This document shows, piece after piece, positions 29,268 to 36,831 of a stretch of 64,000 bases of DNA; the stretch's first letter is position 1, and the number at the start of each line of letters is the position of its first letter. The stretch lies in the NCBI GenBank assembly GCA_037044955.1, contig JBAOHX010000004.1, forward strand, positions 186,001-250,000. Direction: 5' to 3'. Position numbers and translations under genes: made by a program. The notes beneath the pieces were generated by a model, which worked only from the letters and a program-made list of their open reading frames with translations, ran no database searches and was not told the DNA's origin. This stretch comes from JAJXWB01 sp037044955. Its GTDB lineage: Bacteria > Pseudomonadota > Alphaproteobacteria > Rhizobiales > Beijerinckiaceae.

Positions 29268-30182
29268 TTAGCTCGCGCGGCGGTAGCGCCCGTGCACGGT
29301 CACAGGCCCTTCCGCGACGGCGACGCCGCGCGTGACGAGATCCTCCATATGCGCGAGCACGCTGAGCGCGGCGGCGTTGACGAGGCGCGGGTCGAGGCCG
29401 TCGTAGATGCGCGCCACCATGTCGTGGATCGTCTCGTCGCCCGCATGCAGGCGGCGCACGATCGCCGCCTCGCGCTGCCGGCGATGCGCGGAGAGCGCGC
29501 GCATGTAGCGCTGCGGCTCCATCACCGGCCCGCCGTGACCCGGCCACAGAAGCGCATCCTCGCGCGCGCGCAATTTGTCGAGCGAACTCATGTAGTCCGT
29601 CATGTTGCCGTCCGGCGGCGCGACGATCGACGTCGACCAGGCCATGATGTGGTCGCCGGAAAAGACCGAGCGCTCCTGCGGCAGCGCGAAGCACAGGTGA
29701 TTGCTCGCATGTCCCGGCGTCTCGACCGCCTCGAGCGTGTAGCCGTCGCCCTCGATCCTGTCGCCGTCCTTCAGGACGCGCGCGGGCGCGTATGCCAGAT
29801 CGTGTGCGGAATCGAGGCCGGTTTCCGGCCCGCCTTTCGCGACGAAGGGCGCGCAGCCGACGATCGGCGCGCCGGTGCGTTCGGCGAGCAGCGCTGCGCC
29901 CGGCGAATGATCCTTGTGCGTATGCGTGACGACGATATGCGCGATGCGCTCGCCCTTCAGCGCGTCGATGATCGCCTGCGTATGCGCATCGTTCTCGCGG
30001 CCGGGATCGATGACCGCGACGTCGCCGCGTCCGACGATATAGGTGCAGGTGCCGGTGAAGGTGAACGGCCCCGGGTTGTTCTCCACCAGCCGGCGCACCA
30101 GCGGCGAAATCTGCTGGATTTCGTCGGGCTTCACGTCGAAGGCGGTCGAATGGACTAGCTTGTCGTCGGCGTCGTCGGTCAT
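29268..30182 (-). CDS. Metallo-beta-lactamase-fold hydrolase, LACTB2/glyoxalase-like
   Basis: 304 residues from ATG 30182. The di-zinc site is complete: VVTHTHKDHSPGA (HxHxDH), TPGHASNHLCF, FSGDHIMAW and LLWPGHGGPV. The C-terminal 65 residues (RQREAAIVRRLHAGDETIHD...) form the winged-helix-like tail found in LACTB2-type hydrolases, which act on thioesters or RNA. No specific substrate is indicated. The stop codon lies immediately beside a dispersed repeat. Confidence 0.88.
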   Translation of the reverse strand: MTDDADDKLVHSTAFDVKPDEIQQISPLVRRLVENNPGPFTFTGTCTYIVGRGDVAVIDPGRENDAHTQAIIDALKGERIAHIVVTHTHKDHSPGAALLAERTGAPIVGCAPFVAKGGPETGLDSAHDLAYAPARVLKDGDRIEGDGYTLEAVETPGHASNHLCFALPQERSVFSGDHIMAWSTSIVAPPDGNMTDYMSSLDKLRAREDALLWPGHGGPVMEPQRYMRALSAHRRQREAAIVRRLHAGDETIHDMVARIYDGLDPRLVNAAALSVLAHMEDLVTRGVAVAEGPVTVHGRYRRAS

Positions 30183-30246
30183 GGCGGTTCCGTCTGATGA
30201 TCGTGCAACCATCCGGGTTGGCGGGGTAATGTCAATGGTCCGGCTT

Positions 30247-30341
30247 GTCATTCCCGGCGCTGCGCAGCAGCGACCGGGAATCCAGGAGCAAACGACAAAG
30301 TCTTCGTGGTCGCTCTGGATTCCCGCTTTCGCGGGAATGAC
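30247..30341. repeat. Dispersed repeat, GTCATTCCC...GGGAATGAC family
   Basis: 95 bp bounded by perfect inverted ends GTCATTCCCG / CGGGAATGAC-type (end read CGCGGGAATGAC), containing CGCTGCGCAGCAGCG and TCCCGCTTTCGCGGGA hairpins. It sits 10 bp downstream of the dnaE2 stop codon. Confidence 0.85.
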
Positions 30342-30351
30342 AGCGCGCTGC

Positions 30352-33300
30352 TCACTGAAAATTCCGCCCCTTCGGCAATGCGCCGCGCACGGCGGCGGCC
30401 TCGCCGCCGAACAGATCGGGCGTCGGCTGTTTCTCACGCGACGCTTGCGAGCGGTGCGCCTCGTCGGCGCGCGCGATCTTCGAGAGCAGCGGCGTCAGAT
30501 CGTCGATGCGCTCGGCGATGATGTGAATGACGCCGGATTCGTTCTGATACTTGCCTGTGACGGCGACGAAGCGCGCGCCGATGACGGTGGCGCGCAGCTT
30601 TTCGAACAGTTTCGGCCATACGATGATATTGGCGACGCCCGTCTCGTCCTCCAGCGTCATGAAGACGACGCCCGACGCCGTGCCCGGCCGCTGGCGCACG
30701 AGCACGAGGCCCGAGACTTTGACACGGGCGCGGCGCGCATTCGAAAGATCGGAATTGCGCATGACGTCTCTGGCGTCGAGATCGCGTCGCACGAAGGAAA
30801 CGGGATGGGCGCGCAGCGACAGTTTGAGACGCCGGTAATCCTCGATCACTTCCTCGCCCGGCGGCATGGGCGGCAGATCGGCGTCGGGCTTCGGTCGCGC
30901 GGAAGGAGAGGGGGCGCAGGAGCGGCAGGTCGTCCTTGTCGCCGGCGCGGTTGAGGCCCTGCACCGCCCACAGCGCGTCGCGGCGCGTCAGCCCCAGCGA
31001 AGCGAAAGCGTCGGCGCCGGCGAGCAGTTCCAGCGCGCGCGTCGAAAGGCGCGTGCGCAGCCAGACGTCGCGCACGGAATCGTAGCCGCGCCCGCGAAGC
31101 GACACGAGTCTGCGCATCTCTTCTTCGGCAAGGCCGGAGATCAGGCGGAAGCCGAGACGCAGCGCATGGTTTCCCTCGATGTGTTCGGCCATCCAGGCGT
31201 GGCGGGGGTGGAGAGGCGTTGTCATTCCAGACGCCTGCGCAGCAGGCGATCTGGAATCCAGAGTCTCGGATCCCCGCTTTCGCGGGGATGACATTCGTGT
31301 TCTCCAGCGTGCAGTCCCAGTCCGACGCATTGATGTCCGGCTCGCGCGCTTCGACGCCGTGATCCCTCGCGTCGCGCACGATCTGCGCGGGCGCGTAGAA
31401 GCCCATCGGCTGCGCATTGAGGAGCGCGCAGGCGAAGACATCCGGGTAGCGGCATTTCATCCAGGCGGAGGCATAGACGAGCAGCGCGAAGGACGCCGCA
31501 TGGCTTTCCGGAAAACCATACGAGCCGAAGCCCTCGATCTGCTTGAAGCAGCGTTCGGCGAAATCGCGGTCGTAGCCGCGCGAAGCCATGCCCTCGACCA
31601 TCTTGGTCCGGAACGCGCCGATCGTGCCGACGCGCTTGAAGGTGGCCATGGCGCGGCGCAGCCTGTCGGCCTCGTCGGGCGTGAAGCCGGCGGCGACGAT
31701 GGCGATGCGCATCGCCTGCTCCTGGAACAGCGGCACGCCGCATGTCTTTTCGAGAACGGCGCGCAATTCTTCCTTCGGAAATTCGATCGGGTCGATCCCC
31801 AGCCGCCGGCGCAGATAGGGATGCACCATGTCGCCCTGGATCGGGCCGGGACGCACGATCGCGACTTCGATCACCAGGTCGTAGAATTCCTGCGGTTTGA
31901 GGCGCGGCAGCATGGACATCTGCGCGCGGCTTTCGATCTGGAACACGCCGATCGTGTCGGCCGCCGAGATCATGTCGTAGACGGGTTTTTCGTCGACGCG
32001 AAGATCGGCAAGGCCGAGCTTGCGCCCATAATGCCGGTCGAGCAGCGCAAAACCCTTGCGCAAGGCCGTGAGCATGCCGAGCGCGAGCACGTCGATCTTG
32101 AGAATGCGCAGGGCGTCGAGATCGTCCTTGTCCCATTCGATCGTCGTGCGGCCCTCCATCGCGGCTGGCATGATCGGCACGATTTCGTCGAGCCGGTCGC
32201 GCGTGATGACGAAACCGCCGGTGTGCTGCGACAGATGGCGCGGGAACCCCGCGATTTCATGCGCCAGTTCGATGGTCTTGGCGAAGCGCGGCTCCGCCGG
32301 GTCGAGGCCGGCGCGCGCTCCTGCCTCTCCGTTCGGCGCTTCGCCGCGTCCCCACACGGAGCCCGAGAGCGCCGCCAGGACGTCCTCGGAAAAGCCGAAG
32401 GCCTTTGCGGTTTCGCGAATGGCCGAGCGGCCGCGATAGCTGACGACGGCCGCCGTCAGCGCCGCATTGTCGTCGCCGTAGCGTTCGTAGATGTACTGGA
32501 TCACCTCTTCGCGCCGCTCGTGTTCGAAATCGACGTCGATATCAGGCGGCTCGTTGCGTTGCTGCGATATGAAACGTTCGAACAGCAGGCCGCTGCCGAT
32601 CGGATCGATTTCAGTAATGCCGAGGCAATAGCAGATGGCGGAATTTGCGGCCGAACCACGTCCCTGCGCGAGAATCCCCTTGCTGCGCGCATAACGCACG
32701 ATGTCGTGGACGGTCAGGAAATAGGCCGCGTATCCGAGCGCCGCCACGATCTTCAATTCGTGCGAGATCACGCCGGCGGCCTGCGCGGGAACGCCGTCCG
32801 GCCAGCGCGTCCGTGCGCCCTCGGCGACGTAATATTCGAGGGCCGCCTGTTCGCTGTCGAAGCCCGCGCGAAGTTCGGACGGATAATTGTGGGAGAGTTC
32901 GTCGAGCGAGAAATCGATGCGATCGAGAATGCGCGCCGTCTCCGCGATCGCATCGGGCGCATCGGCGAACAGTCGCGCCATTTCGCGCGGGCCTTTCAGA
33001 TGCCGCTCGGCGTTGAGAGAGAGCAGCCGGCCGGCGTTGTCGAGCGTTCTGCGCTGCGCGGATGCAGGCGAGGACGTCGGCAAGTTCCCGCCGTTCGGAC
33101 GTGTGCATGAGAACGTCGTTGACGGCGACCAGCGGCAGGCCGGTTTCGCGCGCAAGTTGCAGGCGCCGAGCGAAATCGCGTCGCATGCGAGGACCGTAGG
33201 CGGGCGTCAGCGCGAGCCAGAGACGGTTGGGCGCGGCTTGCTCGAGACGTTGCAAAACGGACGGAGCCCCCTCCTCTCCGGAAGAGGGCACGACATGCAA

Positions 33301-33828
33301 TCGCGGTCTCGCATCTTCATGAAGCGATGCATCTTCTCCCTCTCCTGCGGAGCGGGGGGCGGCGGAAACCGGCGACGGACATGGCGAAGAAAGGGTTTTT
33401 GCATGCGCCTCGATCTCCTCCGCGCTCGCTGACGACCGCTCCATCACGATCAGCAGCAGGCCGTCGGCATATTGAAGAAGGTCGTCGAGCCGCAGCAGGC
33501 TCTTGCCTTTCTCCGCGCGCATGTTCGCCTGCGTCAGCATCCGGCAGAGGCGGCCCCAGGCGGCGCGGTCCTGCGGATAGGCGAGAATGTCGGGCGTATC
33601 GTCCATGAAGACGAGCCGCGCGCCGGCGACGACCTTGAAGGCGCCCAGCGTCTCCCGATGCTCGCGCGCGTAGACATGCGCGCGCACGACGCCGGCGACC
33701 GAATTGCGATCGGCGATGCCGATGCCGGCGTGGCCGAGCTGCGCCGCCTGCGCGACGAGTTCCTCCGGATGCGACGCGCCGCGCAGGAAGGAGAAATTCG
33801 TGGCCGTGGCGAGTTCGGCGTAGGTCAT
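30352..33828 (-). CDS. dnaE2: Error-prone DNA polymerase DnaE2 (ImuC), three frameshifts and intragenic repeats as read
   Basis: Starts at ATG 33828, overlapping the imuB stop by ATGA, and ends at 30352. PHP domain N-terminal (FSFLRGASHPEEL, IGIADRNSVAGVVRAH); polymerase core includes QGRGSAANSAICYCLGITEI, the catalytic PPDIDVDFEHERRE and GFPRHLSQHTGGFVITRDRL; a C-terminal OB-like domain (VKVSGLVLVRQRPGTASGVV) closes it. Net +1 shifts lie at about 33048, 31203-31207 (C run) and 30916; deleting one base at each restores one frame of about 1158 codons. A 72-bp palindromic element at 31221-31292 adds exactly 24 in-frame codons, and residues of about 148-190 look like a second low-complexity insertion. 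It is the translesion polymerase of the SOS mutasome. Confidence 0.9.
31221..31292. repeat. 72-bp palindromic repeat inside dnaE2 coding sequence, in frame
   Basis: Bounded by GTCATTCCAG and GGGGATGAC, with hairpins CGCCTGC-GCA-GCAGGCG and ATCCCCGC-TTTC-GCGGGGAT. Read in the dnaE2 frame it begins exactly at a codon (VIPAKAGIRDSG...) and adds 24 residues between TLENTN and NAS. It is the same family as intergenic units at 4.3, 17.2, 30.2 and 50.0 kb. Confidence 0.9.
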
Positions 33829-35714
33829 CCGAACACCCCGTGCACGAACCAGCGCGGCCGCATTGTCTCGCGGCCGAACAGGCCTTCGCGAAACAGCCAG
33901 AAACGGCCGCCATTCTTGTCCTCGACATGGAAATAGTCGCGCGTGAGGCCGGCGTCGCGCCACCATTCCGGCGCGATGCGCTCGGGGCCTTCGTAAGCGG
34001 CGATCTCGTGCGTCGCGCGGCGCCATTCGAAGCGCAGCGGCGGTCCGTCGGGCACGGCGGCGATGGCGTCGACCGGTTCGGGCTTTTCGAACAGGCGTGG
34101 CGGGCGGGTAACCACGACTTCATGCCGAGGAGGCGGCATAGGCCGCCGTCTCGAAGCATGGGGGCTGCGGCCATCCTTCGAGACGCGATGCATCCAAGTC
34201 GCGCTTGCGCGACTTGGAAATTTAATGCCGATATCGGGCAAGCCCGATATCGGTCCATCGCTCCTCAGGATGAGGTTGGGCGAATGAGCGCGCGAAAAAT
34301 TCGCCGGCTGCGTCTGGCCCGCGAATTCCGGCGTATGCGTGTCGTGAAAGACGAGCCGTCGCACGCGTGTCGCGCCGAAGCGCGCGCCGAGCCTGTCGAT
34401 CAGATCGGCGAAGGCCAGCGCGTCGCCATCCTGCGCGCGCGCGCCGGCAAGATCGGCGGTCGGCGCGGCGCCTGAAGGCTCGACAATCGTCGCCGCCAGC
34501 CGGATCACGTCGAAGCCGTAGCCCGTGTCGAGGCCGTCTTCGCCGAGCGCCTCGATCCTTTCCCGCAACAGGCGCATGAGCGCGCCCGCGTCGCGCTGCG
34601 GCCGGCTGGTCGTCGCCGCGATATGGCGCGTGACGCCGTCGACGCGAAACAGGCTCACCGCGATTTTTCGCGCGCCTTCGTCATGGCGTTCGAGCATTGC
34701 GCAGAGCTCGCGCGCAAGATCGGAAAGGACGCGCTCGATGTCTTCGCGCCGCGCGAGCCCTTCGGCGAAGCGGCGCTCGGCCATGTAGGGCGGCGCCTCG
34801 AAGCGCGGCGAGATCGGATCGCGCGCGGCGCCGACGATGGCGTCGAGCCGCGCGATCAGCCCGGCGCCGAACCGCGCGGCGAGCGGCGCGCGCGGCCGTG
34901 TCAGGAGATCGCCGACGCAGGTAAGACCGGCGGCGCGCAGGCCGGCGACGATGTCGTCGGCGACGCGCAAGGCGGCGACCGGCAGCCTGCGCAGAATCCT
35001 GGCGGCGCCCGCATGATCGCCATCGGCCAGAATGCGCGTGGTCGAAAAGCGCGCCAGCGCCCAGGCGAGCGCGGGATTGGGCGCGATGGCGCATCGCGCC
35101 TGGAAGCCTTGCGCGAAAAGGCCGCTCTCGATTGCGGCGATCATCGCCTCTTCGCCGCCGAACAGATGCGCGCATCCCCCTATGTCCAGCATGGCGCCGT
35201 CGGGCGCGTCGAGCGCCGCGAGCGGCGTGAAGCGGCGCAGCCAGTCGGCGATTGCGGCAAGGAGTTCGGCTTCGGCTTGGCGATCGGCCTGATGCAATTC
35301 GAGACCGGGCCGCATGGCGCGCGCGGACGCCACCGCCATGCCGGGCCTGAGGCCGAGGCGCAGCGCGGTTGCATCGACTGCGACGAGTTGTTGCGCGCTG
35401 CCGATTTTCGACCAGGTGGCGAGGGGTGGGGCGAGAGGGGCGGCAAGGGAAGGGGCTGTCATCCCGGCCGGAGCGAAGCGGAGAGCCGGGATCCAGCGAA
35501 CGGAGGGGACAGGCTGGGTCCCGGATCGGCCTTCGGCCGTCCGGGATGACAATTCGTTCTGTGCCCCGGCCATGCTTCGAGGCTCGGCCTTCGGCCGCTC
35601 CTCAGCATGAGGGCGGGGGGAATAGCTTTTTCCTTCACGCGCTGCGTGCAAGCCCTCGCGCCGCCGGACCCGGTCCGTGGCGAGGAAGGGGAGGTGAACC
35701 GACAGAAAACGCAT
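33825..35714 (-). CDS. imuB: ImuB, DNA polymerase Y-family-like mutasome adaptor, with two in-frame repeat insertions
   Basis: 629 residues from ATG 35714, about 100 longer than usual for ImuB. Recognisable parts: MRFLSVHLPFLATDRVRR, QLVAVDATALRLGLRPGMAV, DIGGCAHLFGGEEAMIAAIE, RRLPVAALRVADDIVAGLRA, TCVGDLLTRPRAPLAARFGA and C-terminal EWWRDAGLTRDYFHVEDKNG. ImuB lacks the catalytic acids of true Y polymerases and links DnaE2 to the beta clamp. The excess length is explained by two blocks translated from dispersed repeats, at residues of about 33-86 (HAEERPKAEPRS... then ...PALRFAPAGMT) and 479-531 (ILRSDGPISGLPDIGIKFP... then ...RSPHASRRRPMPPPRHE). The frame stays open through both. The gene overlaps imuA by 80 bp and dnaE2 by ATGA. 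Confidence 0.92.
   Translation of the reverse strand: MRFLSVHLPFLATDRVRRREGLHAAREGKSYSPRPHAEERPKAEPRSMAGAQNELSSRTAEGRSGTQPVPSVRWIPALRFAPAGMTAPSLAAPLAPPLATWSKIGSAQQLVAVDATALRLGLRPGMAVASARAMRPGLELHQADRQAEAELLAAIADWLRRFTPLAALDAPDGAMLDIGGCAHLFGGEEAMIAAIESGLFAQGFQARCAIAPNPALAWALARFSTTRILADGDHAGAARILRRLPVAALRVADDIVAGLRAAGLTCVGDLLTRPRAPLAARFGAGLIARLDAIVGAARDPISPRFEAPPYMAERRFAEGLARREDIERVLSDLARELCAMLERHDEGARKIAVSLFRVDGVTRHIAATTSRPQRDAGALMRLLRERIEALGEDGLDTGYGFDVIRLAATIVEPSGAAPTADLAGARAQDGDALAFADLIDRLGARFGATRVRRLVFHDTHTPEFAGQTQPANFSRAHSPNLILRSDGPISGLPDIGIKFPSRASATWMHRVSKDGRSPHASRRRPMPPPRHEVVVTRPPRLFEKPEPVDAIAAVPDGPPLRFEWRRATHEIAAYEGPERIAPEWWRDAGLTRDYFHVEDKNGGRFWLFREGLFGRETMRPRWFVHGVFG
34121..34276. repeat. 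CTTCGAGACG...CTCCTCAGGATGAGG repeat inserted in imuB
   Basis: About 156 bp (52 codons; boundaries approximate). It contains CATGCCGAGGAGGCGGCAT, CCATCCTTCGAGACGCGATG, CCAAGTCGCGCTTGCGCGACTTGG (a perfect palindrome-type hairpin, arms CCAAGTCGCG/CGCGACTTGG), GATATCGGGC/GCCCGATATC and CTCCTCAGGATGAGG. The intergenic counterpart is at 17000-17163. Confidence 0.88.
35458..35613. repeat. Composite repeat inserted near the 5' end of imuB
   Basis: Unit A, 35458-35550 (93 bp, 31 codons), is bounded by perfect inverted ends GTCATCCCGG / CCGGGATGAC with inner GGCCTTCGGCC. Unit B, 35571-35613, reads CATGCTTCGAGGCTCGGCC through CTCCTCAGCATGAGG, the same family as the second imuB insertion. The total is 156 bp, a multiple of three. 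Confidence 0.85.
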
Positions 35715-36454
35715 GGAACGCGACCTCGTGCACTCTTTCCGGATCGAACCCGAACAATCCGCGCGCCTTGACGAGACGCGCGCCGATCAGCGGCGGGCCG
35801 GGCAGGCCCAGGCGATTGTCGCCGACCGGCTCGGGCGGGCTCGATCGCCGTTGCGCCTCGATGCGCGTGGCCGCCGCCGACGACAGGCGCGCGGCCGCTC
35901 CGCCGAGAGCGAGCGGAACCAGCAGGCCGGCGCCGCCGCCGGCCCGCGCCGCGAGCGCAAGGCGGCGCGAGGCGTCGAGCGTGTAGAGACGGCCGGGAAC
36001 GGCGCTTTCCGCCAGAACGGCGGCGACGGCGGCGCATTTCAGCGCCTCCTCCATCACCCGCAGCGTTTCGCGCGCGTCCCGCGTGCGCACGATGACGAGA
36101 CGTTCCGGATCGAGGCCGGCTTCGAGAAGGCCCGGCCCGTAGGGCGCGCCCGTTTCGAGCGCGACGAAATCCTCGACGATCAGCACGAGCCCGCCCGCCG
36201 GTTTTTCGCGCGCGCAGGCAGTCAGTCAGGTGGAGCCCCAAGGCCATGGCCGCATAAGCGTCGGGCGCGGAAGCCGGGACGATCTCGTGCAACCCGCCGG
36301 CAAGCCGCGCAGCCGACAGGAAGGCCGGCGCGAGGGAAGCCGTCGCCTCGCCCACCTGCTTCTCGCGCAGGACGTTCGCCCCGCCCGTCGCTTCGATGCG
36401 GGTGATCTCGCGGCGCAAAAAAGCCAGACGTTCCGAGCTGCCGCGCGGCGACAT
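35635..36454 (-). pseudogene. imuA: ImuA, RecA-like SOS mutagenesis protein, broken by a 4-bp tandem duplication
   Basis: From ATG 36454: MSPRGSSERLAFLRREITRI, GLHEIVPASAPDAYAAMALG. The frame is lost at 36220-36227, where AGTC is present twice. Removing one copy gives ALGLHLTACAREKPAGGLVL, continuing LIVEDFVALETGAPYGPGLL and ERLVIVRTRDARETLRVMEE to the stop at 35635. The repaired length is 271 residues, close to ImuA/SulA-related RecA-fold proteins that activate the ImuB-DnaE2 mutasome. The last 80 bp overlap imuB in another frame. A 4-bp repeat slippage is a plausible real mutation, unlike the single-base insertions elsewhere. Confidence 0.82.
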
Positions 36455-36475
36455 CGGTCGAGCCTCTCGTTTTGT

Positions 36476-36490
36476 GTTCGTGTTTTGTTC
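36476..36490 (-). promoter_or_regulatory. LexA (SOS) box of the imuA-imuB-dnaE2 cassette
   Basis: GTTC (36476-36479), seven bases, GTTC (36487-36490): an exact match to the alphaproteobacterial LexA consensus GTTCN7GTTC. It lies 22-36 bases upstream of the imuA ATG, where repressor binding would block transcription. DNA damage should therefore induce the cassette. Confidence 0.92.
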
Positions 36491-36677
36491 TATAGTTCGG
36501 CGCCTCCCGGAAAGAGTCAAGCCGCTCTCCGTCCTTTCGCCGGCTTCGTCGAACGGCATAACAAAAGCGAATAGGGACGCCTGAAAACGAAACTGACGCC
36601 GCGCCAGCGCGCTGCTACTCAGAATGCGACAACGGGCGCCTTGATCGGCGGGCTCCTTGCGTCACAATGCGACGGTA

Positions 36678-36753
36678 TATGAATGCCGCTGCGCAGGAAT
36701 GCGCAGCTTGTATGAATGCCGCCGCGCAGGAATGCGCTGCTCGTATGAACGGC
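36678..36753 (+). repeat. 33-bp tandem repeat, 2.3 copies, upstream of the Liv binding protein
   Basis: Copies start at 36678, 36711 and (partial) 36744, each beginning TATGAATGCC or TATGAACGGC. Copy 1 contains the perfect hairpin GCTGCGCA-GGAA-TGCGCAGC; copy 2 has a mismatched version. If translated in the binding-protein frame each unit would encode MNAAAQECAAC/R, but the genuine start is at 36832. Confidence 0.85.
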
Positions 36754-36831
36754 GTCGCGCTTGAACCGCACAGGCGCGCCAACAAAGATCGAAGCGACAA
36801 CGCTCGATACCTGAGGGAACCGGAGGGACGC

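Larger units (their letters stand above)
36455..36831. other. 377-bp divergent control region between imuA and the Liv operon
   Basis: No gene is visible. From left to right it holds the LexA box (36476-36490) beside imuA, about 180 bp without recognised signals, the 33-bp tandem repeats (36678-36753) and the CCGGAGGG Shine-Dalgarno of the binding-protein gene at about 36821-36828. Promoters for both directions must lie here, but I cannot place -35/-10 elements with confidence. Confidence 0.6.

Noticed and set aside
30352..33828. Programmed ribosomal frameshifting in dnaE2, mutB or the other split genes
   Set aside because: No shared slippery heptamer or downstream structure is seen, sites differ in context, and family members are not known to need frameshifting.
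33825..35714. Extra blocks in ImuB considered as inteins
   Set aside because: They are only about 50 residues each, lack intein splicing residues, and match dispersed DNA repeats found in non-coding DNA.
36678..36753. Tandem repeats considered as a CRISPR array
   Set aside because: Repeats are head to tail with no unique spacers, and no cas genes are present.
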